Made by a program: the position numbers and the translations under genes. From JAAYJR01 sp964563975 (GTDB taxonomy: Bacteria; Bacteroidota; Bacteroidia; Bacteroidales; Prolixibacteraceae), in contig CAZLZJ010000039.1 of the NCBI GenBank assembly GCA_964563975.1, positions 1-20,953 of the forward strand: 20,953 nt of DNA, given 5' to 3'. How positions within the stretch are numbered: the first letter of the stretch is position 1; every line of letters starts with the position of its first letter. Below the pieces are notes generated by a model that searched no databases, was not told where the DNA came from, and saw only the letters and a program-made list of their open reading frames with translations. This document shows positions 6,861-14,574 of this stretch, in pieces.

Positions 6861-9302
6861 ATGAAACGTTTAAGTATTTATCTGCTTTTGCAGTTAATGG
6901 TTATTGTCGTTTGGGGACAATTTAACCTTGAAGGAATTATTACCGGTAATGGAGAGCCATTACCCGGTGCCAGTGTTGTAATAAAAGAGACCTACCGGGG
7001 AGTCTCTTCCGCCATTGACGGAAAGTTTAAGTTTAAAAATCTTAAAGAAGGAGAATACATTCTCACTATCTCTTTTGTTGGCTATGAGTCACAAGATATT
7101 CAGGTTACAGTTCCTTCTCCTGAAATTATTAAGATTGACTTACAATCTGCATCTGTTCTTACTGATGAAATACTGGTGTCTGCTACCCGTGCAGGGGTTA
7201 AAACTCCCATGGCTTATACAAACCTTAACAGTGAAGAGATTAAGGAGAGGGATATGGGGCAGGACATTCCGTTTCTTTTACAATTAACCCCCTCGTTTAT
7301 TTCAACCTCTGATGCAGGAACCGGCATAGGATATACGAACTTCAGGATCAGGGGAACCGACATGAACCGTATAAATATAACAATGAACGGTATTCCTTTA
7401 AACGATGGTGAGTCGCACGGAACCTGGTTTGTCAATCTGCCTGACCTTGCTTCTTCACTTGAAAATGTACAGATTCAAAGAGGTGTCGGAACTTCATCTA
7501 ACGGCGCAGCAGCTTTTGGTGCTACAATAAACCTCCAAACAAACACACTTATCAGGGAGCCGGCAATAGAGTATAAGAGTGCCGCAGGCTCATTTAACAG
7601 TAACAGAAATACAGTCTCAGCTTCCACAGGCTTACTGAAAGATCATTTTTCTTTTGATGTGAGGTTATCTAAAATAAAGTCGGATGGTTATATAGACAGA
7701 GCCTTTGCCGATCTTAAATCGTTTTCTCTATCAGGTGGTTACTATTCAAAAAACACTATTGTCAAAGCAAATATTATATCAGGCCTTGAAAAGACATATC
7801 AGTCGTGGAATGGTGTTCCATCTGTAAGGTTGAATAACGACCGGGAAGGAATGAAACGTTATGAAGAGCACCAGCTTTATACACCGGAAGAGACAAACCA
7901 TATGATCAATTCTGACAGCCGCACATATAATTACTACTCTTATGAAAACCAGATCGATCTTTATCAGCAGGATCACTATCAGCTGCACCTGTCTCATAAG
8001 CTCAACAAGAGGCTAAACTTAAATACATCAATACACTACACAAGAGGAAAAGGCCACTACGAAAACTTTAAGCCTGATAGAAAACTTGAAAGTTACCTCA
8101 TCCCGCCTGTTGAAATAGGAAATGAAACCATAAAAAGAACCGATCTGGTATATCGAAAGTGGCTTGATAACCATTTTTACGGACTTACATTTTCATTGAA
8201 CTATCAAAAAGGAGATGGAAACTTTATTATGGGAGGAGGATGGCACAAATATGACGGAGACCATTATGGAAATGTTATATGGGCCAGATTCCTTGGAGAA
8301 GCAGATTTCAATCATGAATATTACCGTAATAACGGATTGAAGGAGGACTTTAACATCTTTGCCAAGTATAATTACGATTTATCTGATGCCGTAAGCCTGT
8401 TTGCAGACCTTCAGTACCGGTATATAGACTACAAACTAAAAGGAATTGATGATGACTTCCGGAATATTACCCAAGCCCATTACTTTAACTTCTTTAACCC
8501 CAAAGCAGGAATTTTTATCAAACCGGCAATTAACCATGAATTATATTTATCATTTTCAACAGCAAACCGGGAGCCTAACCGCACAGCTTTAAAAGATGCC
8601 AAACCGGCATATAAGCCACCTGTAAAGGAGCTGTTGTACGACTGGGAAGCAGGTTATAACTTCAACTCATCGCTATTTACAGGCGCAATTAATATTTACT
8701 ATATGGCATATAAAGACCAGCTTATACTGACAGGTGAAATTAATGATACAGGAAATCCAATAACAGTAAATATAGATAACAGCTTTCGCCGGGGCATTGA
8801 ACTGCAAAGCAGACTGAAAATTACTCCTAAGCTTGACTGGAAAAATAATTTAACAGTGAGCAAAAATAAAATTAAAAATTTCACAGAATATGTTGACAAC
8901 TGGGATACAGGAAAACAATCTGTTTTTGAGCACGGTACAACAGACATAGCTTTTTCGCCAAATATAACTGCCAACAGCACAATAACTTTTACACCTTTGA
9001 ATCAATTATCTTTTTCTTTGATATCAACATATACAGGTAAACAGTATATCGATAACAGCTCTGATAACGACCGCAGCTTAGATGCATACTTTGTCAATAA
9101 CCTGAAAGCAGACTATTTTTTATCAACAGGTTTATTTAGAACTATAGCCTTTAATCTGATGGTTAACAATATCTTCGATGAAAGATATGAAAGTAATGCC
9201 TGGGTTTACTCATATATTTTAAATGGTCGCCGCTACAAAATGGATGGTTATTTCCCTCAGGCAGGAAGGCATTTCTTAATTGGTATTGAACTGAAGTTTT
9301 AA
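6861..9302 (+). CDS. TonB-dependent outer-membrane receptor, probable thiamin transporter
   Basis: This 813-aa TonB-dependent receptor opens with a signal peptide (1-20, ending VVWGQ). A carboxypeptidase-regulatory-like beta domain (about 22-100; GEPLPGASVVIKET, DGKFKFKNLKEG) follows. The plug domain (about 105-230) has the usual RIRGTDMNRINITMNGIPLND and QRGVGTSSNGAAAFGATINL. A 22-strand barrel ends in VNNIFDERYES and a terminal Phe (IGIELKF). It should move a large or scarce substrate across the outer membrane with energy from TonB-ExbBD. The TPP riboswitch directly upstream indicates thiamin or a related pyrimidine/thiazole compound. Bacteroidetes thiamin receptors under THI boxes are known from comparative genomics. 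No inner-membrane PnuT or thiamin kinase gene is adjacent; the gene is alone in its transcript. Confidence 0.93.
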   Translation: MKRLSIYLLLQLMVIVVWGQFNLEGIITGNGEPLPGASVVIKETYRGVSSAIDGKFKFKNLKEGEYILTISFVGYESQDIQVTVPSPEIIKIDLQSASVLTDEILVSATRAGVKTPMAYTNLNSEEIKERDMGQDIPFLLQLTPSFISTSDAGTGIGYTNFRIRGTDMNRINITMNGIPLNDGESHGTWFVNLPDLASSLENVQIQRGVGTSSNGAAAFGATINLQTNTLIREPAIEYKSAAGSFNSNRNTVSASTGLLKDHFSFDVRLSKIKSDGYIDRAFADLKSFSLSGGYYSKNTIVKANIISGLEKTYQSWNGVPSVRLNNDREGMKRYEEHQLYTPEETNHMINSDSRTYNYYSYENQIDLYQQDHYQLHLSHKLNKRLNLNTSIHYTRGKGHYENFKPDRKLESYLIPPVEIGNETIKRTDLVYRKWLDNHFYGLTFSLNYQKGDGNFIMGGGWHKYDGDHYGNVIWARFLGEADFNHEYYRNNGLKEDFNIFAKYNYDLSDAVSLFADLQYRYIDYKLKGIDDDFRNITQAHYFNFFNPKAGIFIKPAINHELYLSFSTANREPNRTALKDAKPAYKPPVKELLYDWEAGYNFNSSLFTGAINIYYMAYKDQLILTGEINDTGNPITVNIDNSFRRGIELQSRLKITPKLDWKNNLTVSKNKIKNFTEYVDNWDTGKQSVFEHGTTDIAFSPNITANSTITFTPLNQLSFSLISTYTGKQYIDNSSDNDRSLDAYFVNNLKADYFLSTGLFRTIAFNLMVNNIFDERYESNAWVYSYILNGRRYKMDGYFPQAGRHFLIGIELKF

Positions 9303-10441
9303 CTATTATTATCCTTAAGAATAACCTGACCTTCAATCTCAACCAGCAATTTCTCCCGGCAAATATCTGCTATAAGGTATACTGCCGGGAGGTTGCCATA
9401 GTGTGACCTGAAAATTTTTCTGATTTTTCGAAAGTCATTTCTCTCTTTAATATAAATCCTTGCATGGCCATAAACAGGTGTCAAAGCTCTTTTTCCTGTC
9501 TGATCAAGCATATCTGCGGAATATAATTTTTGAATATTTTGAATTGTCACCTCGGTCTGTTTCTCCGGATCATTTTCGGCAATAGTAACTTCACCTCTGA
9601 TAGATGCTGTACCTGAAATAAATACCAGTTTTTTATCAAATATTTCCAGATAGCGGGCTCTTTCAAACTTTGGAGTTGACCTTTCTGTATATTTGGTTTC
9701 ATGAAGGACCCCTTCACTATATTTATGAGCAGCTCTTTGAAGAGGATTATCCAACGAAATGGTCTTATATGAAGTAGATTTAACTGCCACAAATTCTATT
9801 ATCACTCCACCGTAATCCATTCCAATACCCGTAGCAGAAGGGAAGCCTTTATCAATAAAGTGACCGGCATAAAAACCTGATCTGATATTATTGAAAACCT
9901 GGTATCTCTGCTTATCTCCCTCCCGGCCAAGAATATTTTCAATATAATTCCATTGCCTGACAATTGAGCTGACAGGAAATCCTGTTTTTCCAAGTAATTG
10001 TCCTATCGCCAAAAATGCTTTTTCTGAATTCTCACTGCAGCCTGCTCCTGAGTTATCCTGAACACTTCCCGCTAAAACCTCGACATCTCCCCTGCTGAAA
10101 AGTAAAGCCTCCCCGTTTTCACTGTTAACCAAACCCGACTGCCAGAGAGATGTATCATAATAAAATACCTCCACTATAATATTCCTGTCAAAAGGTGTCT
10201 GTGCAACTAAACTAAAAAGAACAGGCCACGGAAAAGTAGCCGAAACCAACCGGCTTAAATACCCCTTTAACTCTTGATAATCTGCTTCCGTGTTTATACG
10301 GGCAAAAAAATTAAGTCTGAAAATCTTTTTGCCCTCATTAATATGCTCCAATTGTTCAAAGCAATCAGTTAACTCATCGCTAATTAGAGTATGCCTTTTT
10401 AATGATTTAATATAAATATGATCGCCGTTTAAAAAATACAT
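9299..10441 (-). CDS. Chorismatase-like protein (FkbO/Hyg5/XanB2 family, RidA-like fold)
   Basis: This 380-aa protein resembles chorismatases, which hydrolyse or rearrange chorismate to dihydroxycyclohexadiene carboxylate or hydroxybenzoates. The family-typical blocks appear in order: VRQWNYIENIL (about 161-171), RYQVFNNIRSGFY, FPSATGIG, FERARYLEIF, the RidA-like ISGTASIRGE (275-284), QTEVTIQNI, and the C-terminal DICREKLLVEIEG with C361 and E368. These Cys and Glu residues lie where the family has active-site residues. No signal peptide is seen. I chose the ATG at 10441, 25 bases after deoC ends, over a GTG at 10483 whose coding would overlap deoC by 17 bases. It is the last gene of the subtilase-xseAB-deoC operon. 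The product could feed aryl polyene, flexirubin or other hydroxybenzoate pathways, but nothing nearby shows which. Which chorismatase subtype it is remains open. Confidence 0.8.
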   Translation of the reverse strand: MYFLNGDHIYIKSLKRHTLISDELTDCFEQLEHINEGKKIFRLNFFARINTEADYQELKGYLSRLVSATFPWPVLFSLVAQTPFDRNIIVEVFYYDTSLWQSGLVNSENGEALLFSRGDVEVLAGSVQDNSGAGCSENSEKAFLAIGQLLGKTGFPVSSIVRQWNYIENILGREGDKQRYQVFNNIRSGFYAGHFIDKGFPSATGIGMDYGGVIIEFVAVKSTSYKTISLDNPLQRAAHKYSEGVLHETKYTERSTPKFERARYLEIFDKKLVFISGTASIRGEVTIAENDPEKQTEVTIQNIQKLYSADMLDQTGKRALTPVYGHARIYIKERNDFRKIRKIFRSHYGNLPAVYLIADICREKLLVEIEGQVILKDNNS

Positions 10442-10466
10442 TAATATCTTTTTAAAATCAAATATT

Positions 10467-11156
10467 TTAAATTCTGCCGGCACCTGCCAATATATCGGGG
10501 GAAGATCCTGTGCCTATCCTGTCAGCACCCAGCCTGACCATTGTAACTGCATCATCCCAATTTCTAATTCCTCCGGATGCCTTTATTCTTATCTTACCTG
10601 CAGCTGATTGTACCATAACTTTAATAATCTCAGGTGTTGCCTTACCCTGACCAAAACCGGTAGAGGTCTTTACAAAATCTGCGCCGGCTTTAACCGATAA
10701 CTTACAGGCTTTTGCCACCTGATCCAAAGTAAGAAAACCACTCTCCTGAATCACTTTAACCAACACTCCGTTTTTGTGGGCAACATCAACAACTGCCATA
10801 ATATCCTTAACAACATACTCATAATCACCACTTAGAAATTTACCAATATTCATTACCATATCTATCTCATCGGTACCGTCATTAATAGCCTGGTAAGCCA
10901 TAGACTCTTTCATAACAATAGTATCGGCCCCATGAGGGAAACTTAAAACAGATGACACTTTAACCCCACTGCCTTTTAATAACGATTTAGCAAGAGTAAT
11001 ATCACATGGTCTGACACACATACTGTATACCCTGTTGGCAACAGATATCTGTGAATGATAATATATATCTGAATTTGTGTATTCCGGTTTCAGCACGGCA
11101 TGATCTATCATCCCGGCTATCTGATCCTTAGTGTAAATATTCTCTTTATTACTCAT
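10467..11156 (-). CDS. deoC: Deoxyribose-phosphate aldolase
   Basis: DeoC cleaves 2-deoxyribose 5-phosphate to glyceraldehyde 3-phosphate and acetaldehyde, the last step of deoxynucleoside catabolism. It acts in the cytoplasm as a class I (Schiff base) TIM-barrel aldolase. The 229-aa length is usual. The Schiff-base lysine is K163 in FVKTSTGFG; the second active-site lysine is K192 in KASGGIRN. Asp and Glu of DEIDMVMN (96-103) and KVIQESG (134-140) match the family. The ATG at 11156 overlaps the end of xseB by 8 bases, suggesting translational coupling. Other nucleoside-catabolism genes (deoA, deoD, cdd) are absent from the window. Confidence 0.95.
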   Translation of the reverse strand: MSNKENIYTKDQIAGMIDHAVLKPEYTNSDIYYHSQISVANRVYSMCVRPCDITLAKSLLKGSGVKVSSVLSFPHGADTIVMKESMAYQAINDGTDEIDMVMNIGKFLSGDYEYVVKDIMAVVDVAHKNGVLVKVIQESGFLTLDQVAKACKLSVKAGADFVKTSTGFGQGKATPEIIKVMVQSAAGKIRIKASGGIRNWDDAVTMVRLGADRIGTGSSPDILAGAGRI

Positions 11157-11349
11157 CCATCTCTTTTAAAATCTGCTCAACTTGTTCATTTGTCTTCATC
11201 AACTTCTCTTTACAAATCTTCAGAAGTGTTGAAACTCTCTTTACTTTTTCAGTCAGCTCATCTACATCAAACTCTTCCTGCTCAATTTTATTAAGGATCT
11301 CTTCAATTTCAGTTACAGCCTCCTTATAAGAGATTTTTTGTGGTTCCAT
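11149..11349 (-). CDS. xseB: Exodeoxyribonuclease VII small subunit
   Basis: This 66-aa protein matches the short two-helix XseB family: SYKEAVTEIEEILNKIEQEE followed by DVDELTEKVKRVSTLLKICKEKL. XseB subunits bind the long C-terminal helix of XseA to form the single-strand-specific nuclease that shortens DNA ends to oligonucleotides. The ATG at 11349 lies 26 bases inside the end of xseA, and its stop overlaps the deoC start. All three genes are therefore tightly coupled, which fits the need for several small subunits per large one. Confidence 0.93.
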   Translation of the reverse strand: MEPQKISYKEAVTEIEEILNKIEQEEFDVDELTEKVKRVSTLLKICKEKLMKTNEQVEQILKEMDE

Positions 11350-12784
11350 TATTTTCCTTTTTTATAATTAAACTTTTTATTCTTCCATCTGAAAGCAATG
11401 TTTCCAGCTCATCTTTTGCCTCTAATTGCCTTACTGATTTAACCGGTTTTCCTTTGCTATAGGTTATACTATAACCCCTTTTTAAAATATTTTCCGGATG
11501 CAATAGCCTGATTGCATTTTCATTGAAACTTATTTTCTCTTTCTGTTTTGTCAAATATCTGTTTAAATTATACTTCACCTTGCCGGCAAGATAATCCAGA
11601 TAGTGCAATTTCTTATTTTGAGCTTCATTTACAAGGCCATACAAACTACCCCCTTTTTTAGCAAGAAATTTTTCAGCCATATGAATCTTTAATAAAGCAA
11701 ATGACATAAAACTATGCCTTAAACTATCAAGCTTTTTGTCTTGTTTATAAGAAAACCTGTTCACAATAAATTGTAAAATGTTGCCCTTTTGAGTAAGATA
11801 TTTAACTTTACTGTCAACAAAATCGCCTGTAATGTCTGCAAGCTGTTGTGCAAATCCATTTAACTGCAATTGAAATAATTCTCCTGCTTCTTCAACAGTC
11901 CCGGTCAGCCTCTCCTTAAACTCCTTCAGCAATTCATGAAACCGTTCTGCCCCACTAATAAAAAACTCGGCTACAGCGGTTGGCGTTTTAAGCCGGGTGT
12001 GAGCAACCATATCAACAATAGTGTCATCTTTTTCATGCCCTATGCCCGTAATCACCGGTAAAGGAAATTGGGTAACATGCAAAGCCAGATCATAATTATC
12101 AAAGCAGGATAGGTCTTCAGCTGAACCGCCCCCCCTGATAATTGCAACTGCATCAAAAAATGACTCATTTTTGAATATCTTTTCCAGTGCACCGATTATT
12201 GAAGGTACAGCCTCTGTACCCTGCATATATGATTCAAACAGATGGGTGTAAAACTTAAATCCGCGACTGTTTTTTTTTAGCTGATCAATAAAATCCTGAT
12301 AACCGGCAGCAGTTTTTGATGAGATTACAGCAATATTCTGAGGAACAAGAGGAAGCTCCAGCTCTTTGTTCATATCAAAAATATTTTCTGCCTTAAGCTT
12401 TTCTATAATCTCTTTACGCTGAAGTGCCACATCGCCAATTGTATATGCAGGCTCAATATCTTTAATAATAAGGCTCATCCCATATAGCGGGTGGTACTCA
12501 ACGGCAGACTGAACAAGGATTTTGATCCCTTGTGAAAAGGGGCGGCCGGTGGTAGTTTCAAAATATGGTTTTAATATCCGGTAAGTATAAGACCAAATTA
12601 CTGCTCTGGCTCTTGCAACAGTGTTATTTCCCTCCCTTTCAATAAGCTCTAAATAACAATGTCCGCTCCTGTTTTCATTTAACTCACTGATCTCGGCAAT
12701 AACCCATACCGCACCCGGTATTCCTTTCTCAAGGATATCCCTGATTTGCTGGTTCAGCTGCAAAAGGGTAAATTTCTGATCCAT
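11324..12784 (-). CDS. xseA: Exodeoxyribonuclease VII large subunit
   Basis: XseA is the catalytic subunit of exonuclease VII, a cytoplasmic metal-independent nuclease for single-stranded DNA in mismatch and recombination repair. The 486 aa show an N-terminal OB-fold DNA-binding domain (about 1-105, VWVIAEISEL and GHCYLELIE). The catalytic domain follows, with VPQNIAVISSKTAAGYQDF (148-165), IRGGGSAEDLSCFDNYDLA (216-234) and the signature GIGHEKDDTIVDMVAHTRLK with TPTAVAEF (247-274). A long Lys/Leu-rich helical region to the C-terminus binds XseB. The ATG at 12784 is 7 bases after the subtilase stop, so xseA depends on the upstream promoter unless an internal one exists. Confidence 0.96.
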   Translation of the reverse strand: MDQKFTLLQLNQQIRDILEKGIPGAVWVIAEISELNENRSGHCYLELIEREGNNTVARARAVIWSYTYRILKPYFETTTGRPFSQGIKILVQSAVEYHPLYGMSLIIKDIEPAYTIGDVALQRKEIIEKLKAENIFDMNKELELPLVPQNIAVISSKTAAGYQDFIDQLKKNSRGFKFYTHLFESYMQGTEAVPSIIGALEKIFKNESFFDAVAIIRGGGSAEDLSCFDNYDLALHVTQFPLPVITGIGHEKDDTIVDMVAHTRLKTPTAVAEFFISGAERFHELLKEFKERLTGTVEEAGELFQLQLNGFAQQLADITGDFVDSKVKYLTQKGNILQFIVNRFSYKQDKKLDSLRHSFMSFALLKIHMAEKFLAKKGGSLYGLVNEAQNKKLHYLDYLAGKVKYNLNRYLTKQKEKISFNENAIRLLHPENILKRGYSITYSKGKPVKSVRQLEAKDELETLLSDGRIKSLIIKKENNGTTKNLL

Positions 12785-12791
12785 CCGGAGT

Positions 12792-14441
12792 TTAATTTTT
12801 TTTGATTTTAATTGTTTCAGCCTGATTTGCCGAGACTATCTGCATAAGATAAATCCCCGGCTTAAGAATATTCAGGCCTTTCAGTATAATTTGTGTTGCA
12901 TCATCTTTTTTCTCCTGATGTACTAATTGGCCATTAGTCCGGTAAAAGTTGATCTTAACACTTTTATTTATCTCTTTACAAAGTTTTTTAAGAATTAAAT
13001 AATCATCGACAGGATTTGGATAAACCATCCATACTGTGCTGTAATCCCACTCTCTTTCAACTTTTTCTTTCAAGATATAGTCTGCTATCTTCATATCAGG
13101 GATGCCATATCCCACAATGGAATCAGGATTGTTAAAAAGATGAGCACTCTGTTCCAATGCCTTTTTTATCTGCCAGGCTGTTGCTTCCGGATTTGCCTCC
13201 CATAGGCAGGCTGCCATTCCGGCAATCAGAGGAGATGAATATGAAGTACCGTGACCCACATCAACAGTACCGCCATATTTTTGAATTACGGTATTTAATC
13301 CCATTGCCGCAACATTCGGTTTAATATCACCACCGGATGCAGGTCCATGTGAAGTAAAGGGGGCAGGCAGTCCATTCTTATTAACCGCACCGACTGCAAT
13401 AACACTATCTCCGTCGGAGGGAGCAATAATATGTTTCCAGCCTTCTTCATCCTTTCCTTCGTTTCCGGCACTTGCAAAAATAAGCATTCCCCTTGAAGCT
13501 GCAATATTGGCTGCCTTAGTAATCCGGGTTGTGTTTCCGTCCATATCTGCATAGGTATGATTCATCTCACTGTCATCGAAAATAAAATAGCCCAACGAAG
13601 AATTAATAATATCAACACCCGCACTGTCTGCATATTCGGCTGCAGCAATCCAGTTGTCTTCTTCAATTAAAAACTCCGTATTAATATCTTCAGACCTTAA
13701 AAGCAGATAAGATGCTTTTGGTGCAGTACCGATTAATTGTCCGGGTATATTACCGGCCATAACTGAAAGAACACTCATTCCATGAGAGTGCAGATCAAAA
13801 ACATTCTCACCGTCACCGGCAAAATCTTTTGTGCCCAATAACAGGTTTTCTGCCCATAAACTGTCAAAAGCCTGATATTCATCAACCTTATAAAACCCGG
13901 CATCCAGAACGGCAATATGGATCCCTTTCCCTTTATAGCCTTGATTATGCAAAAATTGTCCATTTAACTGGCTGATCTGATATAATGACTGTCCATAAAA
14001 TGAAGTATCTATCTCAAACGGTTTACCGGAAAAAAAAGGATCGTTCAGTTTATTGCTTCCGCTTTTTACTGTAATATTCCTCTTTGTAATCTCAACCTCC
14101 CTGACAAAAGGGAGCTGCCTGACCCGGATATCAAAATCTTCATCATCTGTTTTAACAGTAATACCATTCATCCATTTAGAAGAGTGTATTAACTTACAGC
14201 CAAGATCAGTTACACTTTTTATATAAACCGGATCAACAGGCAGGTCTAATGAGTCAACCGGAATATTCTGTCTTATTCTTCTTTCAATTGCCCTTTCTGA
14301 TAAAAATGCCTGCGGAGAGGATAACTTCCGGGGAGTATGATTTTTATCCGAAAAAGCAACCCAATAATATAACTGAGCTTTTACATCTAAACCAGTAAGA
14401 TAAAAAACGGCAAAAACAATGTAAAATATAATTCTCTTCAT
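12792..14441 (-). CDS. Secreted subtilase (S8 peptidase) with T9SS type A sorting domain
   Basis: This 549-aa extracellular serine protease has a signal peptide at residues 1-22 (ends DVKAQ). An N-terminal prodomain-like region (about 25-135) precedes the S8 catalytic domain. The catalytic triad is visible as D180 (IHIAVLDAGF), H220 (LHSHGMSV) and S400 (GHGTSYSSPLIAG), with oxyanion Asn N327 in FASAGNEG. The C-terminal 80 residues (YPNPVDDYLIL, NFYRTNGQLVHQ, LKPGIYLMQI, ending IKIKKN) form a type A T9SS sorting domain, so the protein should cross the outer membrane by the type IX system and be released or surface-anchored. It is the first gene of an operon continuing into xseAB, deoC and the chorismatase gene, an unrelated set. 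It has a candidate promoter at 14525-14555 and a leader of about 75 bases. Confidence 0.94.
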   Translation of the reverse strand: MKRIIFYIVFAVFYLTGLDVKAQLYYWVAFSDKNHTPRKLSSPQAFLSERAIERRIRQNIPVDSLDLPVDPVYIKSVTDLGCKLIHSSKWMNGITVKTDDEDFDIRVRQLPFVREVEITKRNITVKSGSNKLNDPFFSGKPFEIDTSFYGQSLYQISQLNGQFLHNQGYKGKGIHIAVLDAGFYKVDEYQAFDSLWAENLLLGTKDFAGDGENVFDLHSHGMSVLSVMAGNIPGQLIGTAPKASYLLLRSEDINTEFLIEEDNWIAAAEYADSAGVDIINSSLGYFIFDDSEMNHTYADMDGNTTRITKAANIAASRGMLIFASAGNEGKDEEGWKHIIAPSDGDSVIAVGAVNKNGLPAPFTSHGPASGGDIKPNVAAMGLNTVIQKYGGTVDVGHGTSYSSPLIAGMAACLWEANPEATAWQIKKALEQSAHLFNNPDSIVGYGIPDMKIADYILKEKVEREWDYSTVWMVYPNPVDDYLILKKLCKEINKSVKINFYRTNGQLVHQEKKDDATQIILKGLNILKPGIYLMQIVSANQAETIKIKKN

Positions 14442-14524
14442 ACTGAACTGCCATTAAACCAGCATAGACAAAAATGTGGCACAAATTAGTCATTTAAATT
14501 GAATCGTGCATACTCTTTTTTAAC

Positions 14525-14555
14525 CAAAAATATGATCAATAGAGGAGTATGCAAG
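14525..14555 (-). promoter_or_regulatory. Promoter of the subtilase-xseAB-deoC operon
   Basis: On the minus strand, CTTG (14552-14555), 19 bases, TATTTTTG (14525-14532) match the Bacteroidetes consensus except for one base in the -33 box. Transcription would start near 14518 and cross about 75 bases of leader before the ATG at 14441. The site begins 20 bases past the stop of the MORN-repeat gene. Confidence 0.65.
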
Positions 14556-14574
14556 AGTATTAGGCAAATACACT

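Noticed and set aside
10442..10483. GTG start at 10483 for the chorismatase-like gene
   Set aside because: It would overlap the deoC end by 17 bases and add 14 residues without clear family support; the ATG at 10441 is simpler, though not proven.
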